NCBI GenBank assembly: GCA_037783415.1
Contig: JAZGTN010000169.1
Span: 1,097,492 to 1,161,491, forward strand
DNA: 64,000 nt
Direction of reading: 5' to 3'
DNA from: Leptasterias polaris
Lineage: Eukaryota > Echinodermata > Asteroidea > Forcipulatida > Asteriidae
The position numbers were made by a program, and so were the translations under genes. Shown in pieces: positions 21,593 through 31,498 of the stretch. A model generated the notes under the pieces. It was given only the letters and a program-made list of their open reading frames with translations, made no database searches and was not told where the DNA came from. How positions within the stretch are numbered: the stretch's first letter is position 1; every line of letters begins with the position of its first letter.

Positions 21593-22906
21593 ATGCAAAA
21601 ACATCATAATAAAACAACGAAGGACCCTATTGTTGCAACTATGTCAAGAAGATTTAACAGAGGCAAAAAAAACTTGAAATGTAAAATGGCAAAAGAGAAA
21701 TCCTCTCTCTCTCGTAAAATAACCAAACAAAAAAAGAAAAACGAGAGTTTGGTCTTTCTTAAACAAAAAGCCAACAAAAGTCAACAATTTGTCAAAAATC
21801 TTTCTGACTATAAACTGTCTTTGACTGAAACGATTGCTCTAGGAAGAGGTTTAAACTTCATTCCCACACCCAAAAAACCAAAAAAGACAGCTATCCTACG
21901 CCATTCAAAACTGCTCTTCAGAAAAATGAGACTTCGCGTTTTAATGGCAGGGAAAGCAAATCTGGGTCAACTTCATCCATTTCGGATGCCATCAAAATGG
22001 ACACCCCCTGCTACCTTCAATACAAACTTAGAAAATTACATTGAAGGTACACTGGAGGAACTGTCCAAAATCAAAATCAAAAATGTGGCATCCAATATCA
22101 CCAAAGCAGAACGCATCGCTCTCACAGGCCTCAAGAAAAACCAGAACATTGTCATAAAACAATTTGACAAAGGCCGTGGGGTATGTGTTATGAACAGATC
22201 AGACTACCTACAGGAAGGTTTGAGGCAATTATCTGGGCCGCATTATCAGGTTGTGGATAAGGATTTAACAGGTGATGTCACCGCTATGGTCTATCGGGCC
22301 GTACGTGATCTATACGTGGACAACGTTATAAACAAAGAGATGTTTGAGTTCCTTAATCCTCACAATCATGAGATCAAAACACCATGCCTTTACCTATTAC
22401 CGAAGATCCACAAAAACCCACCGGGTGGAACACGGTTTGTGGGAAGGCCGATTATCAGTGGTTGTGGGGCTCCAACTCAACAAATCTCAAAATATATGGA
22501 TTTTTTCCTGCTCCCTATCGTCAAGCAACAAAGCACATATACAAGAGACTCCTCACAGGTTCTCAAAAGACTAAATAATTTGACGATGGGACAAGATAAT
22601 CTCCTTATCGCACTGGACATTGTTTCAATGTACACAAACTGCCCACAGAAAGAGGCAATAGACTCGGTTTGTGATGCTTTGGAACAAGCAAAATCAGAAC
22701 TCTACACCATACCAAAACCTACAAAAAAACACACGCAATGTCTTTTAGAACTGATCTTGGGCGCAAACGTCTTCGAATTCAATAACAAGTTCTACAGACA
22801 AAAAATTGGCGTGGCAATGGGTAGTGTATATGCAGTCCTGAAATATGTGACATCACCTTGTTCAAATACGAAAAAGATATTATACTCCCTAACAACCCAG
22901 AGATAG
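21593..22906 (+). CDS. PLE reverse transcriptase, N-terminal part (frameshifted copy)
   Basis: The open frame begins at 21566; the first ATGs are 21593 and 21641. A lysine-rich N-terminus (KMAKEKSSLSRKITKQKKK) precedes the PLE signature GRGLNFIPTPKK. Then follow DKGRGVCVMNRSDYLQEGLR, YLLPKIHKNPPGG, GRPIISGCGAPTQQISKYMD, motif A LLIALDIVSMYTNCP (catalytic Asp codon at 22616), FNNKFYRQKIGVAMGS, then a break. After VAMGSV the frame leaves the expected path and stops at 22904. The simplest cause is one extra TA (or one lost base) between 22826 and 22831. An RT of this type copies the element RNA in the nucleus. No N-terminal GIY-YIG domain is present. Confidence 0.88.
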   Translation: MQKHHNKTTKDPIVATMSRRFNRGKKNLKCKMAKEKSSLSRKITKQKKKNESLVFLKQKANKSQQFVKNLSDYKLSLTETIALGRGLNFIPTPKKPKKTAILRHSKLLFRKMRLRVLMAGKANLGQLHPFRMPSKWTPPATFNTNLENYIEGTLEELSKIKIKNVASNITKAERIALTGLKKNQNIVIKQFDKGRGVCVMNRSDYLQEGLRQLSGPHYQVVDKDLTGDVTAMVYRAVRDLYVDNVINKEMFEFLNPHNHEIKTPCLYLLPKIHKNPPGGTRFVGRPIISGCGAPTQQISKYMDFFLLPIVKQQSTYTRDSSQVLKRLNNLTMGQDNLLIALDIVSMYTNCPQKEAIDSVCDALEQAKSELYTIPKPTKKHTQCLLELILGANVFEFNNKFYRQKIGVAMGSVYAVLKYVTSPCSNTKKILYSLTTQR

Positions 22907-23670
22907 TGGCTTACATGAGATACAGAGACGATGTTTTAATAATTTACAATGGCAACAAGAATGAAGCGCTGGATTTCATTAAGATGTTAAACAATCTGCA
23001 CCCAACATTGAAGTTCACTTCAGAGATCTCCGACAACCAAATCACCTTTCTTGACCTCATAATTTACAAAGGCGAACGTTTTCAGAAAGAGGGGAAGCTT
23101 GATACTCGAATAGCAACGAAAAAAACGGACACGTTCCAATATCTTGCTCGAGAATCTGCACACCCTGAGTCGGTATTTGGTGGGGTCATTAAGGGTGAAG
23201 TTACGAGATACAAACGCATATGCACACACAAAAAAGACTTCGAGAGTAAGGTCAATTTCTTCAAAGAAAAACTAATAGAACGTGGATACAGCACGGAAGA
23301 ATTGACCCGCTTCACGAAATCTAACGTGGACCCCAGGACTTCAATGTTGGGTGCATTACCTAACATCAAGAAAGAAACGAATCCGCCCCTTGTTTTTATC
23401 TTGCCTTTCTTCCCACAAATACACCACTCTAATCTCAAACGTGCACTGTTTAAACACTGGCACTTAATAAATGACAGTGATCTCCTTAACAAACTCTTCC
23501 CTGTACCACCTCTGTTGGCCTACAAAAGACAAAAGAACATAAAAGACCAAATAATTCGGGCTAGATTGCAAGATTCAACCGAAGAAAACGTACTCAAAGA
23601 AATGGACAAACAGAACTTGCAAATCCTGGTTGAATTACTCCAAGAACAACAGGTTGGTACAATAAATTAA
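22825..23670 (+). CDS. PLE reverse transcriptase, C-terminal part
   Basis: This frame takes over where the first loses similarity (first open codon after TAG 22822-22824). It gives CSPEICDITLFKYEKDI, then motif C MRYRDDVLIIY (YRDD at 22921-22932), LHPTLKFTSEI, ITFLDLIIY and KTDTFQYLARESAHPESVFG. The PLE thumb blocks follow: RYKRICTHKKDFESKVNFFK, LFKHWHLIN and LLAYKRQKNIKDQIIRARL. The stop is at 23668. In endonuclease-bearing PLEs a cysteine motif and a GIY-YIG domain come after the RARL-like block; here only about 30 residues remain. The catalytic box is YRDD instead of the commoner YVDD/YIDD. Confidence 0.87.
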   Translation, partial: CICSPEICDITLFKYEKDIILPNNPEIVAYMRYRDDVLIIYNGNKNEALDFIKMLNNLHPTLKFTSEISDNQITFLDLIIYKGERFQKEGKLDTRIATKKTDTFQYLARESAHPESVFGGVIKGEVTRYKRICTHKKDFESKVNFFKEKLIERGYSTEELTRFTKSNVDPRTSMLGALPNIKKETNPPLVFILPFFPQIHHSNLKRALFKHWHLINDSDLLNKLFPVPPLLAYKRQKNIKDQIIRARLQDSTEENVLKEMDKQNLQILVELLQEQQVGTIN

Positions 23671-23733
23671 AGAAACAACAGGGTTTGGATCCAGATGAGA
23701 CTACGTTAAACTAAAAACAAACAAAAAATAACA

Positions 23734-24717
23734 ATCTCGCTGGATCTTTCTACTCTAATAAACTATACCTTGATCACTCTTTGTTGCAAATCTTTCATAA
23801 TAAAGGATACATAAACCAAAATGGTGACTGATGAGGTGCAGCTTATATAACGCACTGAAAATATGTTTTGAGCCATACCATTAAAGGTATACAAAAAAGT
23901 GGCTCAACATATTATCACCGGAAAAAAGTTCTTTTTAGTGAATTCTAACAACCCCTTCCCTTGAAAACCCCCCCCCCTTCTTCCAAAAACCCACTCCCCT
24001 CAATCCTTCATGGAGTTTCATAAAAACATCAACATTAGCTCTGTTGTAACCATTGCCTGTGTATTTAAATACAGAGACACTTGTCTCCCACCCAAAAACA
24101 CAGTAATTAGACCATGCAGATAGGAGTCTTGTGTGGATGCCCATGGTGCAGTGTAGTACTGGCCATTGTTTAAACATTTAATCCCCTAAGTTGCTGCATA
24201 TATAATGAGGCGTGCGGTTTCTTGGGGGGCACCATGCCTTGGTGCAGGGAGGCGGGAGGTCTGCCAAGAGTGTTTATTACCTCCATGGTTAGACAGTCAG
24301 GAATGTTTTACTACCAGAGACCATCCTCTCCAAACCCCACCCCCCACCAACACATGTTCCCCATCTAATTTTGCCTTTTTCACTTAACCCCATTTCCCCC
24401 CCCCCTTTTTTTTCCCTTAACCCCTTTTTTCCCCCCCCTTTTTTTTCCCCCTATTAAGAACTATCCACATATCGCCTCATACGTTCTTTAAAGCTTTAAT
24501 TTCCAAGAACTTTATAAATACTATAACTAAAGCTTTTTTGAACATTGCGAGTGCGTTCCGGTAATACTATTTTTGGTGCTTGTCCTCCCCCAAAAAACAC
24601 TCTATATGATGCTTATATATACAAAACTATCAAAATGTTGTTTGTGGCCACATTAGTCTCGTCTTTTAGTCTGCTTGCACAAGGTTACACGTTTGATTCG
24701 CTTTTCCCCTACACACA
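23734..24717 (+). repeat. PLE right terminal direct repeat (pseudo-LTR)
   Basis: Same sequence as 18774-19756, apart from poly-C length changes and a few substitutions (for example ACATTGCGAG for ACATTGTGAG). Flanked on the right by AAAATAAATGCTG. Confidence 0.93.
23823..23919 (+). ncRNA. Hammerhead ribozyme (right copy)
   Basis: Identical to the left copy. Stem I is GGTGA 23823-23827 with TCACC 23915-23919, the cores are CTGATGA 23828-23834 and GAA 23857-23859, and the predicted cleavage is after A23914. Cleavage at both copies would release a transcript unit of 4960 nt, the repeat offset. Confidence 0.88.
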
Positions 24718-25257
24718 AAAATAAATGCTGTTTTCTCGTTAAAGAAATAACAAAAAGAGCTGAAACTTTCACATGTTTGTGTTATTACATATTATGCCTT
24801 TCAATTTCAACAAACTTTAACATTTCTTAGTGTTCAAAAGCATATTTGTGTACATAGTAATCTCTGTTTATTTTAACAGAGTTTTTTCAGTTCAAATAAA
24901 TGTTCTTTCTCGAAAGAGTTATTCAATTTGAGCTTCTTTTGTGTACATTCAATGTTTCTTCTCATGTATTATATACACCCTCACTCAAAATGATCAAGGA
25001 CATCCCCTTTCTCAAAAGGCAACATGTTTATCTCGGGTCTCCCACACAGACAATCCGTTGTCTGTGCGTGCAGTACTTCCTGTGCAGTACATGTGCTCTA
25101 CGGTGGAATAAAGTAGTGTTCTTAGGTTGACAATTCTCACGAAACAAATCGATGGAGAATGAGGAGAATGAAAGGAGGAGAATTTGCACATGCGTGCAAC
25201 ACTGAAAAGCGCCCTCGTCGTTCAACATCAGTTAGACCTTTTGTGAAAACGTCCTTC

Positions 25258-25750
25258 ATGGCTACGTCCTTTGGTGGTGGCTTTGTCCTTTGGTGGTGGC
25301 TTTGTCCTTTGCTGCTGTGTGTTTGTCCTTTGATTCTGGGAATGAGTATTATTCGACTGGCGTTAGTCCGTCGACCGTGCCCACGTCGTTTTGCAGTTTC
25401 GTCCTTTGATTGTGAGTTTGTCTTTCTGTAATTTTGAACTCTTGTCGTTTCGTCCTTTGATTGTGAGTTTGTCTTTTTGTAATGTTGTCCTCTTGTCGGT
25501 TTGTCCTTTATTTGATTATAATTTGTCTTTCTGTAATTTTGTCTTCTTTTTGTTTTGTCCTTTGGTTTTGACTTTGTCTTTCTGTGAATTTGTCCTCTTC
25601 TGGTTTTGACCTTTGTTTGATTTTGACTCTGTCTTTTTAGTTATTGTTCTCTTGATGTTTTGTTTGTTTGTTTACTCATGCCTTTCTTATATGAATTTGT
25701 CCTTTGACTGTTCGTTTGTCCTTTGATTGAGTTTTTCTTTAATTTTGGCC
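25258..25750. repeat. Degenerate minisatellite, TTTGTCCTTTGATT type
   Basis: Repeated TTTGTCCTTTGATTGTGAG and TTTGTCTTTCTGTAATTTTG phrases give an irregular period of about 55-65 bp, with a shorter GGTGGTGGCTTTGTCCTTT block at the left edge. Nothing else is recognised between 24718 and 26159, except an inverted pair GACTGGTCCCCTGTC / GACAGGGAACCAGTC near 25881 and 25950. Confidence 0.75.
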
Positions 25751-26159
25751 CTTTTGGCCGCCCATAGGGCCGAACCCCTTATTAGGCACATGATCCAACC
25801 ATCTCGACCGTTCGTGATATGCATTCACGACGTCTTGTGTGGTGCGGAATGAACGGTCGAGTCAGCCATCTGCCATGCTAGACTGGTCCCCTGTCCATAT
25901 ACGCTACGCTGCTCTTGTTATGTTACGACGGAGGGGAAGTAAATATGACGACAGGGAACCAGTCTCCTACAGGCATTTAGCGAAGCAAAAATGCTCGAGT
26001 AGGGGAAACGTTTAAATTAAGCCTACATATAGTACATACAATATGTATAAAATACGTGGAATGCATATTTATATTTATTGTTGTCATTAAGACCAATGAC
26101 ATTCTTATTCCTTTTTAAAGAATAATAGGCTCAAACTCAGGCGCGCGTCCAAGCCTAAT

Positions 26160-26175
26160 TACGCCACGTGGCGTA
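26160..26175. promoter_or_regulatory. 16-bp perfect palindrome with E-box core upstream of BEN gene
   Basis: TACGCCACGTGGCGTA, centred on CACGTG, lies about 170 bp before the ATG of the BEN gene in a CpG-rich patch (GCGCGCGTCC, GAGCGCGTGCGC). CACGTG is the core bound by bHLH-type factors in animals; use here is inferred from position only. Confidence 0.35.
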
Positions 26176-26345
26176 CGAGCGCGTGCGCTGATATGATCGA
26201 TATGCTGACATTGCACATTTTTGCATGCGTTGTTTAATAATACACTTTCTTTACATGACTTATTACTTCTCCTACAGCCTTCTTTGAAGTTTGGTTTTTA
26301 TCATCATCATAGTGTGTTATAATAATAAAGTGGATAATCATCATC

Positions 26346-29300
26346 ATGGCAGCCAAGTTTGCGTACATCAGGTACTTGAAGGATAATGAGAAGGGCATCG
26401 TCCCGATTTCCTTCTTTAAAAGCTTCTGCCCAAAAGACTGCGGAGATTTGGACTCCACCAAGGTTTACTTGGTGCAGTGGGAAGGTGACACAGATGTAGA
26501 CGTAGACGGGCATGATGATGGGGAAGAGGTGCACTATTATAAAGCACAAGTGTTGATCCTCGGAGGTAGGTACTCAGTTCTTCTTTAGTCCGAGTAGGCC
26601 TAACTTGGACGCGTACAAATATTTTTTTTTTATTATTAACACATGATTAAGAAGTCCGTTTTATGGTCGCCACTTACATGTATTCTCCATGTTCTAGCCT
26701 AGTAATATTAATAATATCGTCAGACCCCCTAAATCCAAGCGGTCCTATTTCTACGCAATCACCTTCATGTTTGCCGGCCAATCCTCGCGCGTTCATATAT
26801 AAGCGTTAGTTGCGCAGAATATGGAGGATCGAGGATATAGGCCTAATAATATTAATAACCACCAAAACGTGTTAACATTTTTAAAATTAATAAGCCGGCC
26901 AGTTCGGAGACTCGACTGCGCATGCCATGCCTCACCCGACCTTGATGACTGATGGTTTGAGATAAACAAGGGCGCACCCTAGTTTTTCGCTACTGACCGT
27001 GCACGAACGTCACGCGTCACTATGGTGACACGCATGCGTGACCTGTGCGCGAACCCCGAAGGAGGGCGCTATTCGAGTCGGGCCGTCTGTTCGTGACACA
27101 GGCACACACGACATCGACACAGGCCTGGACGTGTCACGAACAGACGGCCCGACTCATTTGAATAGCGCCCTCCTTCGGGGTTCGTGCACAGGTCACGCAT
27201 GCGTAGAAGCTCTCACAATTTTGAAACATCGAATAGATCTAGTAACTCGAGGTCCGGGATTTTTCTTGGAAAATTTGGTTTTCAAGGTTGTGTGTACTCC
27301 AGTTTTGAGAGTATTACAGTCAGGGCGGAGATTTTGATTTTACCCAAAAATTGCAATTTCTTGTAAAAAGACTTGGTTAAAAAATCCGTTTGGAGCCACG
27401 TTTTTGATAGCATATCAGTGAAAAACAAGCCTATACTTTCAGTATTTGAAAGTAGGGCGTAACAGGCATATTGATTTCTTATGTTTGGGCAAACTTCAAG
27501 CACCCGGTGTGTTTGCACACAACCATATATTGTAATAAAATGTGATAGGCTTATGCAGGCTGTATCTTGATTTGACAGTGTGATTGATTTTCTCATTTTG
27601 AACAGCTTCCAGACAAGAACTTGAAAAGAAAAAGGATGCCTCCAGAGTTCGTTTTCCCAAGGTGCTGGACACAAGTGTCGAAATGTCATCATCGGAGGAT
27701 GAGGAACAAGAGATTCAGAAACAAACTGCAAATAGCCGTGTAAGAATCATTTAAAGGCACAGGCTCGTCAGCAATGCGCGCCCACCAAATTTGTGCCACG
27801 CAATACGCAGCTCTATAGCAAAGGCATGGAGCTGTGTGTTTCGTGCACGAATTTGGCGGGCGCGCATTGCTGACGAGCCTGTGCCTTTAACCTCATTTAA
27901 GTTTTAGAGATATTTCTGTTCTAGTCGAAGTAACTTGGACCCCACGATATCGCTTTTTAAAAATGGGGACAGTTGCGGTACGTGTAGGGTCCAAGCAAGT
28001 TGGCAGGTATCGGGTATCCATTAATTTCTAGCTCTCACATCCTAGCTCTTGCAACAGTGCCTCTTTAACGCACTCCTGTACTTGTGCATCCCGATGCCCT
28101 GTTGAAATCGGCCCCATTTCGCTCTGTAAGCAGCGACAAATTGTCGCCTTTCTGGGCCATTCAGGAATCTTGGCAGTGTATTGCGGGCATTTAAATGTCG
28201 CACGCACAGATTGTACACGCTGTGCGTTCAGTGTAATACATGTATTTGGTCGCGCTGGCCATGTCCGGCTTAGTGATTGGCTGCTACCGGTACATGTATT
28301 TAAAGCATACAGGGAAATCTGTTTCATTTACATTGGTCAGCTTGACCAATTAATAACCCTGTTATTAAGTTGAAAAGCTGCAAAGTAAATAAGATCATTG
28401 TCGGAAATTTTAGTAGGAATGGGACGGTCATAAATAACAAAACCCAATACAATATGAAAAGTATATTTCATAACGTGGCCAAATTGATTAAATTACATCA
28501 AAATGACTTGTGTGTATTTGCAGAACGGAACAGCTGCCTAACTTCACATACATTTGCGTAGGTTTCCTCAATGGAAATTTAAACTTTTTTGAACTTTCAG
28601 AAAGAGAAAAGACGGGATCAAGGCTTGGCAAAACAGAAATCACTCAAAGAAATTATCAAGCAGAATCTGGCAAAAAAATCCACAGCACCGCCCTTTCCTT
28701 CGCTAAAATCACACTCCCAGTCATCGGAAGCTTGTGACAGACCCGAGTGCCTTTCACAGTTAAGGTGTGCTAAGAAGAGAGTAAGCCAACTACAGAAGCA
28801 TGAAGAGGAGTTACAAGATGAAGTGAAGAAACTGAAAAAAGATGTTGTCGCCAATACTTAAACAAGAATCTTCAGAAGGAACTGCTGAACAAACTGAATG
28901 GTAGGTTTATGCAAATGGCGGATCAATAAAGTTCTTTTTGGGATAGTTTGGACGCATTTGAGCCACTGTTACAAAATATGGGTGATGTCACAAATTTTGC
29001 GTACGAGCGGAAGGGGTGGTGGTCTAAAAAGTGGGCATTTCGTACGTACATACTTAAAGGAGCATGACCAGAGTTTCTGGAAAATAGTTTTCGATGTAAC
29101 TTACCAATATTATCAAGTAACTCCCATACACACCTCCCATGTCCCAAAAACCCGAAAACATTCGCGATTTCCAGTAAAAAATTGAACAAAACTATCGAGT
29201 CGGCTTTCAGTGGATAAACGTTGATACTGGAAAATTAGTTTACAAATAATCGGTGGATTTTCGACGATATCCTCGGAAATATGCGGCCTAGAAGCGCTGG

Positions 29301-31498
29301 AGTTTCAGTTTCGTCATCAGAAAAATATAACGGATGTTATGATATAAAAATCTCATGACCCATAAGGTAAGTCCCGGGGAGTTATGGGTAAAAAAAAGTG
29401 ATCTGGTCACACTCCTTTAATGGACGGCCCCATACCTCTAAAAATTAAACAGGAATGTAATTCTTACATTTTTCTAGGAAGTCTTCTTTTGTCTCAAAGG
29501 TATGGGACAAAGCATACCGGTACAGACATATCTGGTAACTAAGGTCTCTTTCCCTGTATATCCGCTGCTGTTAGAATGAAAAGCGCGCATCCATTGGCAT
29601 TAAATCCACGCCCCTTTTGCATACGCAATCTTACAGAGACGTTTAACTTGTTAAAAGTGCGTCTTGTAAGTTGTAGGATTGTGTATGTTATGTTTGTGTG
29701 CTTTTTACAGCAACATTGACGCACAGTCCATGCACTGGAAGCCCCCAGCTATGGCGAATATACAGGGAACGAGACCTTAATTACTGGATTGGTCTATTGC
29801 GGGAAAAACCGGAACAGGGGCATTTACATAATTTGTGCTAGAGCATGTATAAAACACATTCATATGTGCTTTGACTTTAGACGGTGGATGTTCTTCAAAA
29901 ACGCACTTGTCACGACCATTGACTGAAGAGCCTACCGGTCCATGTATTTCTGTGACTGATGATGCATGTTACACCATGATTCAGAAGTACACGGAGCAAG
30001 ATGGGATGGTATGCAATATCTGAATCTGCAGTAAAACCTTTTTATTGATAAAAATGACATTTTCAGATTTTTAGTTCATTCGTTAATGCAAAACAACATT
30101 ACTCCATTAAACATTTGCGAATTTATTGCAGCGTTTGTTTTTTTATTTTAGTTTTTTACAATAATGCATCTGAAATGTTTTTTCCTCCCCTCCATCTAGT
30201 AGAACACACTACCCTCAGATATAAAAACATGTACTGGAGAAATGTTAAACTGTTTACCAAATTGAAAAATAAGGTTTATCACTGGTCCTCTATCTGGTTC
30301 TAACCAAATATAAGCAGTTTATGACTCCATCTCTGTGGTTTTTAGGTTAGAATAACCAGATAACCGAATCTAGAAACAAGTACATGTAAATTTAGTAATA
30401 TCAAACAAGATACATGCAAAGGTACTGGATAAAACTGAATTTGACTCGCTGAGATTTTAAAAGGTAGATTTAAAAATGTACCTTTTGACTATTAATTATG
30501 AGCACATGCACTACTGTACTTTCTTTAAAGATTGACATTGGAGCAGGAGTTACAATCACGAAGAGCCAATGGCAAGGTCTCCAAGGTCAGGCTAAACCTT
30601 CGCTGTTAGCCAAGGGGCTATCTGTGGCTACCTGGGGGACAGGAGTGCTTAAAGATCGCTCTGTGGAAGGAAAGGTTTGTCCTCGTCTAAAGGACCAGCG
30701 GGAAGCACGACCTCCCCTCAGTCCAGACAAGCTAAAAGCTGTTAAAGGTGAGTATTTGCATGCAGATAAATATAACATCAGCATTTTCACAAAGTGGCGA
30801 ATCCGTCAAAAAATTTCCCTAACATTTCTGCAAAGTTTCCAGACTTTAAAATCTGCTCATATTGCTCCCCTCATAGTAATTGTGCCATGCAAACCAAAAT
30901 GAAATGCCGCAAGTAATTTTTCGAGCATGGTACCGTGTATTGATTTATAAAATCATTCTTTGCACCATAAATTGTTCATTTTACATCACCGTATCAGATT
31001 GCCAACATTTACAATTTGTTGGAGTTTGTACATTTGGCGTAGTTGTTTCAGCCAATGATGATCAGTATTTTGACATATTTCTAGAATGCATAGCTTCAAA
31101 TGCGGATTTTATATAGCGCTTGGGTGTTAAGTTATACAATTTCCTGTCAAAAGCCGGTGCCCGTGGCAATTTATCCTTTTTTCAAATTGCAATGTTGTCA
31201 TATCTGCCTTAGACGGTTTGCATATTAAAACACATTTGTCATGATGCAAATACACAAATGCAAAGGAATGTTTGCTATACATGTATAAGCAATGTAAAGT
31301 GTAAGGTGATCTTATTGTGGTGTGTGTTGTTTCAACCTTACAGACTGCTTCATGTACCACCTGATCAAGAGGGGTGTCCCTGCAGAAGAGCGTGCAGTTG
31401 AAGCCGCAAAGTTTAAAAAGTATATAACAGAAAAAATTCAGGACATCAATAGGGTTATCAGACGACAGCTAGGACCAAAAGAGCAATCAAAAGAATAA
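26346..31498 (+). CDS. BEN-domain protein gene (six exons, one frame disruption)
   Basis: Exons: 26346-26565, 27606-27739, 28601-28900, 29890-30008, 30531-30747, 31344-31498. All have GT/AG borders and matching phases. Exon 1 (MAAKFAYIRYLKDNEKGIVP) resembles the N-terminal module of BEN proteins. Exon 2 is charged (SSSEDEEQE). Exon 3 is basic, then a coiled coil. Exons 5-6 hold the BEN domain (GAGVTITKSQWQGL, SVATWGTGVLKDRSVEGKVC). BEN domains bind DNA in chromatin regulators and in some viral and transposon proteins, so nuclear DNA binding is expected. In exon 3 the frame meets TAA at 28859-28861, while the coiled coil continues one frame over, so this copy may be a pseudogene. It shares strand with the DDE-like gene 2.8 kb downstream. 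AATAAA overlaps the stop (31494-31499). Confidence 0.8.
27030..27203. repeat. Long hairpin in BEN gene intron 1
   Basis: ACGCATGCGTGACCTGTGC (27030-27048) is the reverse complement of 27185-27203. The pairing continues inward through the GAACCCCGAAGGAGGGCGCT block and the GTCGGGCCGTCTGTTCGTGA block with few gaps. The loop is short (about 20 bp). It looks like a palindromic MITE. Confidence 0.8.
27751..27890. mobile_element. Hairpin MITE, TTAAAGGCACAGGCTCGTC termini, BEN gene intron 2
   Basis: The first ~32 bases (TTAAAGGCACAGGCTCGTCA and on to GCGCGCC) are the exact reverse complement of the last ~32. The element starts 11 bp after the exon 2 donor. TTAA ends match those of the element at 1150, but the rest differs. 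Confidence 0.8.
28601..28900 (+). CDS. BEN gene exon 3 with internal frame shift
   Basis: Frame A reads KEKRRDQGLAKQKSLKEIIK through LSQLRCAKKRVSQLQKHEEE and VKKLKKDVVANT, then TAA at 28859. A second frame (codons from 28855) reads YLNKNLQKELLNKLN up to the donor GTAGGT. That segment continues the heptad pattern and gives the phase (1) that exon 4 needs. A one-base loss, or a sequencing error, near 28853-28860 would explain it. Confidence 0.7.
30531..30747 (+). CDS. BEN gene exon 5: core of the BEN domain
   Basis: Acceptor CTTTAAAG, donor GTGAGT, phase 0 in and 1 out. It reads IDIGAGVTITKSQWQGLQ, then SLLAKGLSVATWGTGVLKDR, then SVEGKVCPRLKD and LSPDKLKAVKG. The WGTGVLKDRSVEGK stretch is the most family-specific part. 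Exon 6 finishes the domain with DCFMYHLIKRGVPAEERAVE. Confidence 0.87.

Larger units (their letters stand above)
18774..24717 (+). mobile_element. Penelope-like retroelement (PLE) with pseudo-LTRs and hammerhead ribozymes
   Basis: A direct repeat of about 983 bp stands at 18774-19756 and 23734-24717, offset 4960 bp, differing mainly in poly-C lengths. Between the copies lie an ORF1 (20086-20721) and a PLE-type reverse transcriptase split by a frameshift (21593-22906 and 22825-23670). PLEs are known to have such long terminal direct repeats with hammerhead ribozymes, and both copies here carry one. No GIY-YIG endonuclease is seen at either end of the RT. The left end abuts the satellite; the right flank is unrelated DNA. 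The near identity of the repeats suggests a fairly recent copy. Confidence 0.9.

Noticed and set aside
18774..24717. LTR retrotransposon
   Set aside because: The long direct repeats suggested it, but the RT is clearly Penelope-like. No gag, protease, RNase H or integrase is present, and the repeats carry hammerheads.
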